A DNA stretch of 12,706 nt. Origin: DATGZX01 sp035296965. GTDB lineage: Bacteria > Planctomycetota > Planctomycetia > Gemmatales > Gemmataceae. Shown here piece after piece: positions 12,181-12,706 of the stretch. The position numbers were made by a program, and so were the translations under genes. The DNA is taken from NCBI GenBank assembly GCA_035296965.1, contig DATGZX010000335.1, forward strand, positions 1 to 12,706. Direction: 5' to 3'. Numbering within the stretch: position 1 is the first letter of the stretch; the number at the start of each line of letters is the position of its first letter. Under the pieces are notes generated by a model. The model was not told the origin of the DNA and did no database searches. It worked only from the letters and a program-made list of their open reading frames with translations.

Positions 12181-12385
12181 TCAGAAGTTTCTGGGCGCTA
12201 TTGACGGCTCAACTTTTCCCAACTGGGTTGCAACCGTTTCCTTTTATACGGCCCTCCACCTCGTCCAAATGCTCTTCGCAAGGAAGAAGCACGTCGCGGG
12301 CAATCAGCGCACACACAATACCTCGCACGCCGGCTCGGCCATGCCGAAGAATATTTACGGAAGCTCTGATCACTTCCTTTCATAG
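12140..12385 (+). pseudogene. HEPN-like protein, apparently truncated
   Basis: The frame reads NQKFLGAIDGSTFPNWVATV, then SFYTALHLVQMLFARKKHV and GNQRTHN. This resembles small HEPN-like proteins with the pattern N-x-x-F-L...W-x-x-T-x-x-F-Y-x-A-L-H-x-V...H...H. HEPN proteins are often RNases in defence or toxin-antitoxin systems. The start is uncertain: TTG 12140 gives 81 residues, ATG 12101 gives 94. Both overlap the upstream gene and neither has a good ribosome-binding site. The frame stops at TAG 12383-12385, where I expect roughly another 50 residues from memory of similar proteins, so it is probably a truncated or decayed gene. A typical R-x4-6-H RNase motif is not clear; RTHNTSH might be a remnant. 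Family assignment is by eye and moderate. Confidence 0.45.
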
Positions 12386-12466
12386 CCTCGCCTGCTCATT
12401 CCAGGAAAACTCTCTTCGAACTGCACCACTACCCCCCCCTGCCTGCGGCGGTCGCGACTGCAAGCA

Positions 12467-12493
12467 GTAGCTCAAGCTGGCAGCTTGAGCTAC
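12467..12493. repeat. AGCTCAAGCT palindrome, copy 3 (variant)
   Basis: Arms GTAGCTCAAGCTG (12467-12479) and its exact complement (12481-12493) around one base. It is a variant of the copies at 8925 and 11502. AGAGCAAG is changed to AGCTCAAG and the matching change is present in the other arm, so the pairing is preserved. GTCGCGACT (12451-12459) precedes it as in copy 2. Confidence 0.85.
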
Positions 12494-12656
12494 GAGAGAA
12501 TTGATACCGGATTGGCAAAGGGAAACACTACCCAACTGCACGCCTGCAAGTTCTCCCCTCGGCTGCGTTAGTGTCTTTCCGCTGAAGTTCTATGCCACTT
12601 GCGGAGAACTTTCTTGTTCATAGAATGAACTTCTACAAATGCCGCACTGGCGATTA

Positions 12657-12677
12657 TTTCCCGGTTTTTCCGGGAAA
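12657..12677. other. Short perfect hairpin near the right edge
   Basis: Stem TTTCCCGG (12657-12664), loop of five T, and the exact complement CCGGGAAA (12670-12677). The stem is stable, but no T-tract follows on either strand, so a rho-independent terminator is not supported. Role unknown. Confidence 0.45.
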
Positions 12678-12706
12678 ACCTCACTCTATCAAGCGGGCCA
12701 GCAGGC

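Larger units (their letters stand above)
12386..12706. other. Right-end gap without a recognised gene
   Basis: About 320 nt. It holds the third AGCAAGCT-type palindrome (12467-12493), an imperfect inverted repeat around 12584-12633 (GAAGTTC...GAACTTC with inner TCTATG...CATAGA), and a short hairpin at 12657-12677. No open frame here is convincing. Confidence 0.5.

Overview
The window looks like chromosomal DNA from a planctomycete, most likely of the Gemmata type. It is GC-rich. It carries a Sig-70_X6-type ECF sigma factor beside a giant membrane Ser/Thr kinase with WD40 repeats, a pairing typical of that phylum. Its genes are loosely spaced, with palindromic repeats in most of the gaps. The assignment rests on gene families and architecture, not on a database search.

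Layout. On the minus strand at the left edge is the fatty-acid synthesis pair accB (biotin carboxyl carrier protein) and accC (biotin carboxylase, cut by the window edge). All remaining genes are on the plus strand. They are: a small membrane protein with a bacterial PH (bPH2/YdbS-like) domain (1313-1840); an ECF sigma factor that appears to start at CTG (2012-2584); a 1311-residue receptor-like Ser/Thr kinase with one membrane span, fourteen WD40 repeats and a TPR-like tail (2813-6748); a gene-poor stretch of about 1.65 kb holding a broken RAYT-type (REP-associated) transposase fragment and several nested palindromes; a lone GAF-domain protein (8398-8892); a CtpA-like S41 protease with a PDZ domain (9160-10527); an RluA-family pseudouridine synthase (10705-11460); an unrecognised 156-residue protein (11710-12180); and an overlapping, apparently truncated HEPN-like ORF (about 12140-12385).

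How the parts may work together. The sigma factor and kinase form a plausible signalling unit: the kinase would sense through its C-terminal propellers and TPR region and could act on the sigma factor. This is inference from gene pairing and from known sigma/kinase pairs. AccB and AccC are two parts of one enzyme. The other genes look like independent housekeeping or accessory units.

The most striking feature is the intergenic DNA. At least six sequence types of palindromic or paired-hairpin elements occur, two of them in more than one copy, together with a shared CTGCCGATTCG...TGATTTAG tail. A decayed N-terminus of the transposase class known to mobilise REP/REPIN elements lies in the same window. 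This suggests a REPIN/RAYT-like history for these gaps.
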